Numbered from the stretch's first letter, positions 18,476 through 27,165 are shown. The stretch is 64,000 nucleotides of DNA from Paralysiella testudinis (GCF_016894345.1 NZ_CP069798.1:1509385-1573384), one strand, 5' to 3'. Numbers and translations: made by a program. The notes: generated from the sequence alone by a model not told the origin.

Positions 18476-19102
18476 TTACTGGCTCAATACGTCCACCCCC
18501 TTGGGCGGGGTAAACGTGAACTGACTGCGCGAAAGATTGGGGCGGGTGTTGAGGTTGTTAAAGCGGATGGTGGTGTTGTTGCCGAAGCTGTCGCGCAGCT
18601 GCATGGCGGCCAAGGCGTCGCCGCGAAAGCCGATGCGGATAAATTGGTAGCCGGCATTATTGCTTTTGGGCGTGGCGCGCACATAGTCAATGCCGCCTTC
18701 GCTGCCGTCTTCTTTGAGGGTGTAGCTGGCGTCTAGCGCGTTTTTGTTGGACAAAATGGCTGCAGGGCTGTCGCCGATGGTTTGGTTTTGAGCGCGTTTG
18801 GTTACTTGCGCCAAGTCTTGATCGTACAGCCAAATGGTGGTGCCGTCGCCCACAATCGTTTGTTTATAGGGCTTGGTGTAATCCCATTTAAACAGGCCGG
18901 GACGCAGGATTTGGAAGTCGCCGTGGGTGGTTTGACTACGTTTTTTGCTTTGCACGGTTTGGCTGAAGGTGCCGCTGATGCCGTCGGTGTCGGTGTTGAA
19001 TTTTTTTAAAGCATCAATGGCAGCGGCATTGGCCAAGCCGATGCTGGCCGATAAGGTTAAGGCCAAAGTGGTTTTAAGCAGGGTTTTGCGGTTCAGTTTC
19101 AT
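18476..19102 (-). CDS. lolA: periplasmic lipoprotein carrier LolA
   Basis: A 208-residue protein with signal peptide (MKLNRKTLLKTTLALTLSASIGLANA). LolA picks up lipoproteins released by LolCDE and passes them to the outer-membrane receptor. The mature part shows GISGTFSQTV, HGDFQILRPGLFKWDYTKPY, TTIWLYDQDLAQVT, the antiparallel half-barrel pattern of the family, and a C-terminal FTPPKGVDVLSQ. Start at 19102 (MKLNRK) gives a standard signal; a slightly longer start exists at 19120. The window contains several predicted lipoproteins as possible cargo. Confidence 0.93.
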   Translation of the reverse strand: MKLNRKTLLKTTLALTLSASIGLANAAAIDALKKFNTDTDGISGTFSQTVQSKKRSQTTHGDFQILRPGLFKWDYTKPYKQTIVGDGTTIWLYDQDLAQVTKRAQNQTIGDSPAAILSNKNALDASYTLKEDGSEGGIDYVRATPKSNNAGYQFIRIGFRGDALAAMQLRDSFGNNTTIRFNNLNTRPNLSRSQFTFTPPKGVDVLSQ

Positions 19103-19334
19103 TAGCACGCGTCCTTTCAAACGGGTGGGTTTATTCGGGCTGATGCGGCATGATATGGGGTTTATGGCCGAAAAAACAGTGTTATTTGGCGGCTATTGCC
19201 AATGTAAAGATGGCGTTCGGTGCGCTAATTTGCTGAAAATAAGGCAGATTTAAGCTCGTTCCATGCTGAGTGTTTAACGCATTTTTAAGCCCGGGCTGGG
19301 CTATAATGCCGCTTTTGATGCCTGTTTTGCCACT

Positions 19335-20177
19335 ATGCTGATTTACCCCGCTCTCGAAGCGGCCTTGTTGTGCACCGATGCTGCCGATAAATGCCGCCAA
19401 ACCGCTGCGGTGGCCGCGCATTGCGCTAACACCGAATCGTTGAATTTGCACGCTGCCGCTGCGGCGCTGGATTTTCGCCACGCGGGGCATCCGGCCAAGC
19501 CGGAATTGGTGCCGCCCGCGGCGGTGAAAACGCGCAAAATGACCACCGCCGCCGGCTATGCCGCCATGCTGCACGCCATTGCGCATATTGAATTTAATGC
19601 CATCAATCTGGCGCTGGATGCGGCTTATCGTTTTCGCAGGCTGCCTGAAACTTTTGTGCGCGACTGGATACGGGTGGCCGCCGAAGAAGCGCACCATTTT
19701 GGCTTGATGCGCCAGCGTTTGCAGCATTGGGGTTTTGATTACGGTGATTTCCCCGCCCATAATCACCTGTGGGATATGGCCTACAAAACCGCATTTGATC
19801 CCTTGCTGCGCATGGCGCTGGTGCCAAGAGTGCTGGAGGCGCGCGGTTTGGATGTTACCCCCGCTATTCGTGCCAAAATCGCTCAAAAAGGCGATGCCGA
19901 CACCTGCGCCGTGCTGGATGTGATTTACCGCGACGAAGTGGGCCATGTGGCGGTGGGCAATCATTGGTATCAGTATTTGTGCCAACAGCGCGGCTTGGCA
20001 CCGGTGGCCTTGTTTCGCCGCCTGCTCGGCCGCTACGATTTATTTGTGTTTCGCGGCCATGTGAATGCCGAGGCGCGCGAGCAGGCCGGTTTTTCGGCTT
20101 TTGAGCTGGCCATGCTGGAAAATTTCGAACAAAGCCGCCATGTTGGCGGCCATTGGCCGCAAGCCTTGCAACATTAA
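19335..20177 (+). CDS. DUF455 ferritin-like protein
   Basis: A 280-residue protein of the DUF455 family, which has a ferritin-like di-iron fold. Likely metal ligands: HIEFNAINLALD (Glu and His), AAEEAHHFGLM (ExxH) and YRDEVGHVAVG (ExxH). No signal peptide. The biochemical role of the family is unclear; some members are annotated near tRNA hydroxylases of the MiaE type by fold. It precedes gph by 24 bases on the same strand and may share its transcript. Confidence 0.87.
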   Translation: MLIYPALEAALLCTDAADKCRQTAAVAAHCANTESLNLHAAAAALDFRHAGHPAKPELVPPAAVKTRKMTTAAGYAAMLHAIAHIEFNAINLALDAAYRFRRLPETFVRDWIRVAAEEAHHFGLMRQRLQHWGFDYGDFPAHNHLWDMAYKTAFDPLLRMALVPRVLEARGLDVTPAIRAKIAQKGDADTCAVLDVIYRDEVGHVAVGNHWYQYLCQQRGLAPVALFRRLLGRYDLFVFRGHVNAEAREQAGFSAFELAMLENFEQSRHVGGHWPQALQH

Positions 20178-20201
20178 TTTTCATTATTGAAAGCATCCTA
20201 C

Positions 20202-20852
20202 ATGAACACCAAAGCCGTTTTATTTGATTTGGATGGCACCTTGGCCGACACCGCACTGGATTTGGGCGGCGCCCTCAACCGCCTGCTCAAACGCAAAGGG
20301 CTGCCTGAAAAAGACATGGCCGATATCCGCCCGGTGGCCAGCCACGGCGCCAACGGCCTGATTTTGCTCGGCGCGGGCATTGATAAAGACCATGCCGACC
20401 ACGCCCATTGGCGGGTTGATTTTTTGGCCGAATACGAAAACGGCTTTGCCAATGAAACCGTGTTGTTTGAAGGTGTGAACGCGCTGCTGGCCGAGTTGGA
20501 TCGGCGCGGCGTGGTGTGGGGCATCATCACCAACAAGCCGCATATTTTTACCCATCGGCTGGTGCCGCAACTGGGTTTTGTGTGTCCGCCCGCCGTGGTG
20601 GTGAGCGGTGACACCACCGCCGAGGCCAAACCGAGCACCAAGCCCATGCTGTATGCGTGCGAAAAAATCGGTATTGAGCCACAGCATTGTGTGTATGTGG
20701 GCGATGCCGAACGCGATATGCAGGCAGGCAAAGATGCCGGTATGCGCACCGTGCTGGCCAATTGGGGCTATATCGCCGCCAGCGATAATGTGGCGCAATG
20801 GCCTGCGGATGCAGCGATTGATAAGCCGCAGGATTTGCTTAAATTACTGTAA
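20202..20852 (+). CDS. gph: phosphoglycolate phosphatase-type HAD hydrolase
   Basis: A 216-residue HAD-family phosphatase. Seen: motif I FDLDGTLADTALDLGGALN, motif II ITNKP, Lys in AKPSTKPMLYA and motif III YVGDAERDMQAGKDAGM. This set fits Gph/PhoG-like enzymes that remove 2-phosphoglycolate arising from DNA repair; related phosphatases cannot be fully excluded. Start at MNTKAVLFD; a start 15 bases upstream is less likely. Downstream hairpin at 20874. Confidence 0.9.
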   Translation: MNTKAVLFDLDGTLADTALDLGGALNRLLKRKGLPEKDMADIRPVASHGANGLILLGAGIDKDHADHAHWRVDFLAEYENGFANETVLFEGVNALLAELDRRGVVWGIITNKPHIFTHRLVPQLGFVCPPAVVVSGDTTAEAKPSTKPMLYACEKIGIEPQHCVYVGDAERDMQAGKDAGMRTVLANWGYIAASDNVAQWPADAAIDKPQDLLKLL

Positions 20853-20873
20853 CTTCCCTCTGTATTGCACCAC

Positions 20874-20910
20874 AAAACAAGCCATGCCGATTGCGGTGTG
20901 GCTTGTTTTT
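20874..20910 (+). terminator. terminator after gph
   Basis: AAAACAAGCCA paired with TGGCTTGTTTT plus trailing T residues, loop of about 14 bases. Confidence 0.75.
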
Positions 20911-20956
20911 TATGGCAGCTTATCTTATTATCAAGAAAATTTGATATTAAGGATTG

Positions 20957-21382
20957 ATGATGCAATTGGATTGGTGGCTAGGCTTGGCCGGTGGCTTGTT
21001 GATTGGTACCGCTGCATCGTTGTTATGGCTGCTGTATGGCCGTATTTTGGGCGTTAGCGGGGTGGTGGCCGGGCTATGGCAGCAAACCGGCGGCGAACTT
21101 GCTTGGCGTGTGTGGTTTGTGGCCGGGGTGTTGTTGTCTGGCTTGATTTACCGCTTGAGTTTCGGGCTGCCTGAAATCAGCTTGCCTTATCCGTGGTGGT
21201 GGTTGGCGCTGGCCGGTTTTTTGGTGGGCGTGGGCACGCGCATGGGCAGCGGCTGTACCAGCGGCCACGGGGTGTGCGGTTTGGGGCGGCTGTCGGTGCG
21301 CTCTGTGTGGGCGGTATTGGTGTTTATTGGCAGCGGCGTGCTCACAGTGGCTTTGCTGCGTCATGTATTGGGGGTGATGTGA
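20957..21382 (+). CDS. YeeE/YedE family transporter half, first gene
   Basis: A 141-residue inner-membrane protein with four hydrophobic segments and the family's signature GTRMGSGCTSGHGVCGLGRLS, whose cysteine is the proposed sulfur-relay site in YeeE (thiosulfate uptake) relatives. Start ATG 20957 follows AAGGA. Two-gene versions of this transporter (each about 140 residues) are common. The second half follows but is separated by a 102-bp mini-element that begins directly after this stop codon. Substrate (thiosulfate or another sulfur compound) is inferred from the family. Confidence 0.88.
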   Translation: MMQLDWWLGLAGGLLIGTAASLLWLLYGRILGVSGVVAGLWQQTGGELAWRVWFVAGVLLSGLIYRLSFGLPEISLPYPWWWLALAGFLVGVGTRMGSGCTSGHGVCGLGRLSVRSVWAVLVFIGSGVLTVALLRHVLGVM

Positions 21383-21484
21383 TACCAACTCTAAAAAACA
21401 ACCTAACTGCGTTGGCTCACCTTGCCGTACTAGGTGTACTGTCTGCGGCTCGCCGCCTTGTTATCTTATTTTTTAGAATCGGTA
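21383..21484. mobile_element. TACCAAT-type mini-element between the two yedE halves
   Basis: 102 bp, TA-CCAACTCTAAAAAAC at the left and AGAATCGG-TA at the right (imperfect terminal repeats), with the CREE-like core in the opposite orientation (GCGTTGGCTCACCTTGCCG, TGTCTGCGGCTC). The left TA follows the TGA stop of the first gene and the right TA contains the first base of the second gene's ATG. Removing the element with one TA leaves TGA-TATGATG, i.e. two genes one base apart. Confidence 0.88.
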
Positions 21485-21900
21485 TGATGCGCATTAGTGC
21501 TTTGTTGTTAGGCTTGCTGTTTGGCTTCGGGCTGTTGCTGTCGGGCATGGCCAATCCGGCCAAAGTGCAGGGTTTTTTGGATTGGTTTGGCGATTGGGAT
21601 GCCACGCTGGCGTTTGTGATGGGCGGCGCCGTGGCGCTGACCTTACCGCTGTTTCAATGGGCAGCCAAACGCTCGCGGCCACTGCTGGCCGGGCGTTGGT
21701 ATGCACCGGCGGCGCAGGGCATAGACCGGCGTTTGATTTGGGGCAGTGCGCTGTTCGGCATCGGCTGGGGTTTGGCCGGTATCTGCCCGGGGCCGGCCTT
21801 GGTGCTGTTGGGCTTGGGGCGTTTAGATGCGCTGGTGTTTTTGGTGGCGATGGTGGCGGGCATGGGCGGCTGGCAATATTGGCAGCACCGGGTGAATTGA
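21484..21900 (+). CDS. YeeE/YedE family (DUF6691-like) transporter half, second gene
   Basis: A 138-residue membrane protein, MMRISALLLGLLFGFGLLLSGMANPAKV, with four hydrophobic segments and the partner signature GWGLAGICPGPALVLLG (conserved Cys in GxCPGP). It forms the second half of the sulfur-compound channel encoded by the previous gene. Its start codon overlaps the right end of a mini-element, and no purine-rich ribosome site is visible within the element's end, so expression probably changed when the element inserted. ATG 21487 is the alternative start. Confidence 0.85.
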   Translation: MMRISALLLGLLFGFGLLLSGMANPAKVQGFLDWFGDWDATLAFVMGGAVALTLPLFQWAAKRSRPLLAGRWYAPAAQGIDRRLIWGSALFGIGWGLAGICPGPALVLLGLGRLDALVFLVAMVAGMGGWQYWQHRVN

Positions 21901-21925
21901 CACGGCACACAAAAATCCGCACCAT

Positions 21926-21950
21926 GGCTGCCTGAACGTTTCAGGCAGCC
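21926..21950 (+). terminator. DUS-pair terminator after yedE genes
   Basis: GGCTGCCTGAA and TTCAGGCAGCC with a three-base loop, 26 bases after the stop. Confidence 0.7.
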
Positions 21951-21971
21951 TGCAAACCTTAAGGAGACACC

Positions 21972-22460
21972 ATGAATGCCGATTTTGCCACCGCCGATTT
22001 AATCGACCTTGCCCCCGATACACCTTCGTGCCAATTGCCCTTGCAACACTTTGGCCGCCGCCCGCGTTTTTGTGGCCGTGTGCGCACGGTGCGTTGTTTT
22101 CAAGACAATGGCTTGGTGAAGCAATTGCTGAACAGTCCGGGCAATGGCGATGTGCTGGTGGTGGACGGCGGCGGCTCGCGCTACAGTGCGCTGGTGGGCG
22201 ATATGATTGCCGAAGCCGCCTGCAGCAATGGCTGGGCAGGGGTGATTGTGCACGGCGTGATTCGCGACAGTGTGGCGATTGGGCAGATGGACTTCGGCAT
22301 CAAAGCCTTGGGCACCAATCCGAAAAAAAGCGCCAAAGACAGCGTGGGCGAAGTGGATGTGGTGGTGTGTTTTGGTGAGGTTACTTTTACGCCGGGCGAT
22401 TATGTTTATAGCGATGAAGACGGTGTATTGGTGAGCAAAGCGCCGATTGAGGCTGCCTGA
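21972..22460 (+). CDS. rraA: RraA-like protein (RNase E inhibitor / aldolase family)
   Basis: A 162-residue RraA-family protein. Seen: ATADLIDLAPD, RVRTVRCFQDNGLVK, VVDGGGSRYSALVGDMIAEAA and GVIVHGVIRDS, the conserved core of the trimeric family. In E. coli RraA binds RNase E and lowers its activity; other members are 4-hydroxy-4-methyl-2-oxoglutarate aldolases, and the R-D pair here is compatible with either. An AAGGAG ribosome site lies just ahead of the ATG. Confidence 0.88.
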   Translation: MNADFATADLIDLAPDTPSCQLPLQHFGRRPRFCGRVRTVRCFQDNGLVKQLLNSPGNGDVLVVDGGGSRYSALVGDMIAEAACSNGWAGVIVHGVIRDSVAIGQMDFGIKALGTNPKKSAKDSVGEVDVVVCFGEVTFTPGDYVYSDEDGVLVSKAPIEAA

Positions 22461-22478
22461 AGCGGAAATATAAATCCT

Positions 22479-22508
22479 AGGCTGCCTGAAAACCGTTTCA
22501 GGCAGCCT
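22479..22508 (+). terminator. DUS-pair terminator after rraA
   Basis: AGGCTGCCTGAAAA and TTTCAGGCAGCCT; a further single uptake sequence lies at the rraA stop. Confidence 0.75.
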
Positions 22509-22541
22509 CAAACCTTAAACTGAAAACAAAGAAAGATAAGC

Positions 22542-22955
22542 ATGAAAATTTCCACCCAATGGGTAGACGGTTTGTGTTTTGTGGGCAGTACCGAGCAAGG
22601 CCACAGTGTGGTGATGGACGGCGCGGCGCCAGAAGCGGGCAAGCGCGGCATCAGCCCGATGGCCATGCTGTTGCTGGGCGTGGCCGGTTGCTCCAGCATT
22701 GATGTGGTGAGCATTGCCCAAAAGCAACGCCAAGATGTGCGCGACTGCATCTGTGAAGTGACTGCCAAACGTGCCGACAGCATTCCGAAAGTGTTTACCG
22801 AAATCCACCTGCATTTTAAAGTGATTGGTCGTGATTTGGATCAAAGCGCCGTGGCCAAGGCGGTGCAGTTGTCGGCAGAAAAATACTGCTCCGCGTCGAT
22901 TATGCTGGGCAAGGCGGCGGCAATCAGCCACAGTTTTGAGTGTATTGAAGGCTAG
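22542..22955 (+). CDS. OsmC-family protein
   Basis: A 137-residue OsmC/YhfA-like protein. Seen: GKRGISPMAMLLLGVAGCSSIDVV with the conserved first cysteine, and SAEKYCSASIMLGKAA with the second; in OsmC/Ohr proteins this pair reduces peroxides. The YhfA-like subgroup has no proven substrate. It starts 34 bases after a DUS hairpin and is followed by a scar of insertion-sequence DNA. Confidence 0.88.
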   Translation: MKISTQWVDGLCFVGSTEQGHSVVMDGAAPEAGKRGISPMAMLLLGVAGCSSIDVVSIAQKQRQDVRDCICEVTAKRADSIPKVFTEIHLHFKVIGRDLDQSAVAKAVQLSAEKYCSASIMLGKAAAISHSFECIEG

Positions 22956-22977
22956 TGCTGTTTTGCCCAAGTCAGGC

Positions 22978-23205
22978 TGAGACCTTTGCAAAACCGCAGC
23001 TCACTTAAGCAACCAAGCCTCGGTTATCCGTTTTCAGCTATTTCGATAAAAATACCCCGTATACCCCTTTGTGGGGGGGTGATTGTTTTGTCACGGGCAT
23101 GGGGACACCGAAAACGGGTAAAAATTTAATGGAATCAAAAACAAGGCGGAAATTTGGCGGAAATTGAAAATGCAAAAAATTAGCGCAAAAATGATTACTT
23201 TCTAG
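22978..23205. other. non-coding scar upstream of the IS5 element
   Basis: No gene seen. The stretch starts with GAGACCTTTGCAAAA, which resembles the terminal repeat of IS1106-type (IS5-family) elements in Neisseria from memory, and continues with AT-rich sequence to the IS5 boundary. It may be the end of a deleted element. No second copy of that terminus was seen. Confidence 0.4.
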
Positions 23206-24074
23206 GGTCTGTTCACAATTACTTGTCATAAAGGTAACCACATCACAATGCACCCCAATAAAACCGTACTGTGAAAGTTGCGTTTGAGCTTATCGTAACG
23301 GCTGGCAATCGCTCGGAAATGTTTCAAACGGCAAAAGGCATTCTCTACCAAATGCCTGATTTTATATAAATACCAGTCCATGTCTTTATTTTTCTCTTCC
23401 CTATTGCTTTTATAGGGAATATTGGCTTTCGCACCGCTTTGCTCTATTTGCTCCCTGGGCCGGTCTGAATCGTAACCTTTGTCCGCATTAACCAACTCAG
23501 TTTCGGCAAGGTTGATGTTGTCAAGCAGCTCCGGTGCAACGGTGACATCATGGATATTGCCCGCAGTAACGATAACCTCAATCGGATTGCCTGCAGCATC
23601 TACAGCCAGATGAATCTTGCTGGTTCTGCCGCCTCGGCTCATACCGATTGCGTGATCCTCTTGCGCACTGAGCGCTGAGGCGCAGTGTTGGTGGGCACGG
23701 ATATAACTGCCGTCTATGGCTACCCACTCCAAGTCACTCTCTTGGCTGAGCTGTTTCAAGATTGCAGTAAAAATGCCTTTTTCTGACCAACGGTTATAAG
23801 CGGTATAAACAGTATGATACTTGCCGAAATACTCGGGTAAATCCCGCCACGGTATGCCGGTTCTTATTCTGTAAAGTATGCCTTCAAGAATTCTGCGCAA
23901 ATTGGGTTTGCTATAAATACCCAAATCACGCAGAATAGGGTAACAGCTTCGTCCAATGTTCATCTTTGAGTAGTGTACGGGGCATCGCAGGTGTATTGGG
24001 GGGGGTGAGAACTTCCTTTTATGCCTGCGTTTCTTTTTTATTCAAGGGTATGACAAGTAATTGTGAACAGACCC
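23206..24074 (-). mobile_element. IS5-family insertion sequence
   Basis: 869 bp with terminal inverted repeats GGGTCTGTTCACAATTACTT on the left and the exact complement on the right, flanked on each side by TA (target duplication). It carries one transposase gene on the minus strand. Everything needed appears present, so it may be active. The short TA duplication and transposase type suggest the IS427-like group, by family knowledge. Confidence 0.92.
23226..23963 (-). CDS. IS5-family DDE transposase
   Basis: A 245-residue transposase. An N-terminal DUF4096-like DNA-binding region (RRILEGILYRIRTGIPWRDLP) precedes the DDE domain: WVAIDGSYI (first Asp), ELVNADKGYDSD (second Asp), and HLVENAFCRLKHFRAIASRYDK (Glu with the YREK-like tail). 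Uninterrupted frame, normal length, stop just inside the terminal repeat. It inserts the surrounding 869-bp element. Confidence 0.93.
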   Translation of the reverse strand: MNIGRSCYPILRDLGIYSKPNLRRILEGILYRIRTGIPWRDLPEYFGKYHTVYTAYNRWSEKGIFTAILKQLSQESDLEWVAIDGSYIRAHQHCASALSAQEDHAIGMSRGGRTSKIHLAVDAAGNPIEVIVTAGNIHDVTVAPELLDNINLAETELVNADKGYDSDRPREQIEQSGAKANIPYKSNREEKNKDMDWYLYKIRHLVENAFCRLKHFRAIASRYDKLKRNFHSTVLLGCIVMWLPL

Positions 24075-24103
24075 TAAAACCAATAGCGTGTTAATCCGGC
24101 ATT

Positions 24104-24973
24104 TTAGCCAATGGCTCCGAAGCGGCCATGGTTGTAATCTTCAATGGCTTGGCGGATTTCGGCCTCGCTGTTCATCACAAACGGCCCGTAGCCCACCACC
24201 GGCTCGTTAATCGGCACACCGGAGAGCAGCAGGATTTTGACTTCGGCATCGCCTGCGCTGATGTGTACCGCGCCTTCGCTATGCTCAAAGCCCACGAGTT
24301 CGCCGGCACCGGCACGCTCTTTACCGTTGAATGTGGCTTCGCCGCGCAGCACCACGATGGCAAGCTGGTGGCTGGCTGGCACATTAATCACGGCTTCTTT
24401 ACCGGCATAAATCACGCCGTCCCACACATTCATTTCGCTAAAAGTGTCGGCAGCACCGGCCACGCCGTTGTATTCACCGGCAATCAGGCGCAGGTGGCCG
24501 GCGTTGTCGGGCAAGTCCACCACGGCAATATGATCGGCAGCCAAGTGTTGATAGCGGGCGGGGGTGTTTTTGTGTTTGGCGGGCAGGTTCACCCACAATT
24601 GCACCATTTCAAACATGCCGCCGCTTTGGCTAAAGGCTTCGGAATGAAACTCTTCGTGAATAATGCCGGCACCGGCGGTCATCCATTGCACATCACCGGC
24701 TTTAATCACCCCACCGCCACCGGTAGAGTCGCGGTGCGCCACTTCGCCTTGGTAGGCGATGGTAACGGTTTCAAAGCCTTTGTGCGGGTGCTGGCCCACG
24801 CCACGGGCGCGGCCATTGGCCGGGGCAAATGGATAAGGGGCAGCATAGTCGAGCATTAAGAATGGATCAGTGCCGCGGTCTTCGCCCATATGGGAAAACA
24901 GGGGTTGCACCCAAAAGCCGTCGCCCACCCAGTGGCGGCTGTTGGCACGGTAGATTTGACGTACATTGCGCAT
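24104..24973 (-). CDS. pirin family protein
   Basis: A 289-residue bicupin. Metal ligands in the first cupin: HPHKGFETVTIAYQG (two His), and IIHEEFHSE (His and Glu). The family ranges from quercetin dioxygenases to redox regulators, and this one cannot be placed further. No signal peptide. Start MRNVRQIYRAN. It lies 62 bases upstream (minus strand order after) the DUF896 gene on the same strand, and divergently from the HxlR regulator gene, which may control it. Confidence 0.92.
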   Translation of the reverse strand: MRNVRQIYRANSRHWVGDGFWVQPLFSHMGEDRGTDPFLMLDYAAPYPFAPANGRARGVGQHPHKGFETVTIAYQGEVAHRDSTGGGGVIKAGDVQWMTAGAGIIHEEFHSEAFSQSGGMFEMVQLWVNLPAKHKNTPARYQHLAADHIAVVDLPDNAGHLRLIAGEYNGVAGAADTFSEMNVWDGVIYAGKEAVINVPASHQLAIVVLRGEATFNGKERAGAGELVGFEHSEGAVHISAGDAEVKILLLSGVPINEPVVGYGPFVMNSEAEIRQAIEDYNHGRFGAIG

Positions 24974-25035
24974 GATTAAAATCCTTTATTGGCGGCACCC
25001 GTTGGCCGGGTGCCGAGATGAAAACAGTATGTTTT

Positions 25036-25287
25036 TTAGTGCAAGCTGCCTGCATGTTTGATCAAGCTGCCGCTGGCTTGGGCGTGGCGCAGTTTGGCCG
25101 GGGTAACGTCGTGGCCTTCGCTGTCAACCACGGTAACGGTGGACAGCATATGCTTAATTTGGCCGGTCACTTGGTGGATATAGGCTTGGCGCAAACGGGT
25201 GCGCTCGGCCATTTCCGCCGCGCTCAAACCATGCTCGCGGGCTTTGCGGGCCAATTGGTTGATGCGATCCAGTTCGATAATGCGCAT
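25036..25287 (-). CDS. DUF896 family protein
   Basis: An 83-residue protein, MRIIELDRINQLARKAREHGLSAAEMAER..., matching the short two-helix DUF896 (YnzC/SosA-like) proteins with RLRQAYI and VTPAKLRHAQ. Function unknown; a B. subtilis relative is SOS-linked. More common in Firmicutes, so its presence here may reflect transfer (inference). The start at 25287 has a GGAG site upstream; longer starts are not supported. Confidence 0.85.
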   Translation of the reverse strand: MRIIELDRINQLARKAREHGLSAAEMAERTRLRQAYIHQVTGQIKHMLSTVTVVDSEGHDVTPAKLRHAQASGSLIKHAGSLH

Positions 25288-25432
25288 GGTGTGCTCCTTT
25301 CGTTTGCACGGGCAGCAGGCTGCCTGAAATATGGGCTTCACCAGAATGGTGGGCTTTTTGCTGCATTGGGTGTATTATAGCTGCTACCTATTTTTTGAAC
25401 AGTACGCACATTTTTTATACCGTAAAAACCCA

Positions 25433-25813
25433 ATGACCACCATAGCCAAACCCAATGATACCGCCCACACCCCCGGCGAATGCCCGGTAAATACCACCTT
25501 ATCGATTATCGGCGGCAAATGGAAGGTGTTGATTTTGTATAGCCTGAGCCAAGAAACCCGCCGTTTTAACGAATTGCGCCGCCAGCTGCCCGACATTACC
25601 CAACGCATGCTCACCTTGCAATTGCGTGAGCTGGAAGAAGACGGCATTGTGCACCGCCAAGTGTATGCGCAAGTGCCGCCCAAAGTGGAATATTCGCTCA
25701 CCGATTTCGGCCGCACTTTGCTGCCGGTGGTACACGCCATGCACCAATGGGGCACGGCTTATGCCGTCGAATGTGTCAAACACCGTGCCGCAAGCGAACA
25801 CGCATCAAACTGA
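25433..25813 (+). CDS. HxlR-family transcriptional regulator
   Basis: A 126-residue winged-helix regulator. Seen: [23 protein letters not shown] (conserved Cys of the family and the GGKW turn), [32 protein letters not shown], the recognition helix and wing. HxlR proteins respond to redox or electrophile stress. It is divergent from the DUF896-pirin pair; a shared 145-base promoter region suggests it regulates them (inference). Start 25433 MTTIAKPND. Confidence 0.92.
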   Translation: MTTIAKPNDTAHTPGECPVNTTLSIIGGKWKVLILYSLSQETRRFNELRRQLPDITQRMLTLQLRELEEDGIVHRQVYAQVPPKVEYSLTDFGRTLLPVVHAMHQWGTAYAVECVKHRAASEHASN

Positions 25814-25830
25814 TGTTTGCAATTGATAAC

Positions 25831-25863
25831 AAAGCCGCCACGGCATAGGCTGTGGCGGCTTTT
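25831..25863 (+). terminator. terminator after hxlR gene
   Basis: AAAGCCGCCAC paired with GTGGCGGCTTT with an 10-base loop; A/T tracts on both sides. Confidence 0.8.
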
Positions 25864-25899
25864 ATACTGATGTTGCCCAACTATTTAAGCAGATATTCG

Positions 25900-26088
25900 T
25901 TAATCAATCTGGATGCTCAAACGGTAGGGGCGCGATTGGCTGTTGTTGCGGGCACCGGCGCGCATCTGCCGCACTTCAATATCATAGAGGCCATCACGCG
26001 GCAATACATGGGTGCTGTCGGGCATCATAATGCCTTCAGGCAGCGCGGTAAGCTGACCGCGGCTGTCGACTTGGCTCACGGTGGTGAC
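25900..26088 (-). pseudogene. 3' remnant of an unidentified gene, cut by IS3
   Basis: About 62 codons in the minus frame ending in TAA at 25900; the 5' side meets the IS3 end. Reads VTTVSQVDSRGQLTALPEG, then DSTHVLPRDGLYDIEVRQMR and ends LSIQID. I do not recognise it; it looks like the end of a beta-rich protein. The sequence on the other side of the IS3 element does not continue it, so one half has been lost. Confidence 0.6.
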
Positions 26089-26127
26089 TGAACCGCCCCG
26101 ACTTTATAGGAGCAGGTTTATCTTGAG

Positions 26128-26954
26128 TCAAGCCGCCTTAGCCGACTCTTCCAATTGGCGATAATACGCCATTTCATACTCAGCCGGTGGCACATAGCCG
26201 ATCGGCTCCAGTAAACGGTGGTGATTAAACCAATCCACCCATTCCAATCTCGCCCACTCCACATCAGCCATCCCCGCCAAGGCCGTTGGGGTGGATGACT
26301 TCGGCTTTGTAAAGGCCATTGATTGTTTGGGTCGGCGCGTTGTCGTAAGAGTCACCCTTGGTGCCCACCGAAGCCTTCATCTGTGCCTGCCGCAGCCGCT
26401 CGGTGTAACGTATCGACAGATACCGGCTGCCTCGGTCACTGTGGTGGATAACCCCTTTCGGGCACCGGGCATACAAAGCCTGCGCCAATGCATCCATCAC
26501 CATGTCGGTATCCATCCGTTTTGACACTTTCCAGCCGACAATACGCCGGGCAAAAACATCAATCACAAAGGCGGTGTATACAAAGCCCTGATGGGTGGTT
26601 ACGTAGGTGAAATCCGCCACCCACAGCTGATTGGGACTCTCGGCGCTGAGCCGGCGTTTCACCCAATCACCTGCCCGTTGCAGTTGGGGGTCGCAAACCG
26701 TGGTGCGTTTGCCTTTGCCCCGCCACACACCCTGCATTTGATGCTTGCGCATCAGGTGCTCCACCGTACAGCGGGCAACGCGGTGACCATCCCGTAACAA
26801 AGCCCTCCAGACTTTACGTGCACCATAGATTTGGCGGCTCTGTTGCCAGATGTTGCGGATAAGGATAAGCAAATGTTCATCTTTCAGGCAGCGTCGGCTG
26901 CGCTGTTGCGGATGTTGGGATTGCTGTTGATGGCGATAGTAGCTTGACGGGGCA
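26128..26954 (-). pseudogene. IS3 orfB transposase, truncated and frameshifted
   Basis: Minus-strand remnant of the DDE transposase beginning in the RPIAPSSYYRHQQQ region. Seen: HTH_21-like GARKVWRALLRDGHRVARCTVEHLM, LWVADFTYVTTHQGF (first Asp), VIHHSDRGSRYLS (second Asp). In the third position, where the family has Glu (DNALAE), this copy reads DNAPTQT, so the catalytic Glu appears lost. A one-base frameshift lies near 26285, after KAEVIHP, and the tail WARLEWVDWFNHHRLLEPIGY follows in another frame. Its true N-terminus is in the inverted piece. Confidence 0.88.
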
Positions 26955-26959
26955 ATCGG

Positions 26960-27165
26960 CCGATAACGGCCAAGCCGTTAACGATGTCCGGCGCATCAAG
27001 CAACTGGAAAAGAGAATAAAGAATTACAGCGCGCCAATGAAATTCTACGCCTGGCTGTCGCTTTTTTCGCCCGGACGGAACTCGACCGCAAACCCAAGTA
27101 ATGGTCAACTTTATCAATCGCCACAGAACCGCTTACGAGGTCGAGTCAATCTGCCGCATCCGGCC
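26960..27165 (+). other. inverted internal segment of the IS3 element
   Basis: On the plus strand it carries the C-terminal part of OrfA (NGQAVNDVRRIKQLEKRIK, one-base shift, then NEILRLAVAFFARTELDRKPK-stop) and the OrfB start MVNFINRHRTAYEVE. The edges share short inverted words: ATCGGCCGAT at 26955-26964 and CCGGCCATATCGGC at 27160-27173. Rejoining in the minus orientation restores KRHEAD-NGQAVN in OrfA and CRIRP-IAPSS in OrfB. Confidence 0.8.

Noticed and set aside
19182..19985. Long minus-strand open frame (267 codons) opposite the DUF455 gene
   Set aside because: Its protein is rich in His, Gly and Arg without family motifs, and the opposite strand carries a recognised ferritin-like protein. 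It is an artefact of GC-rich codons.
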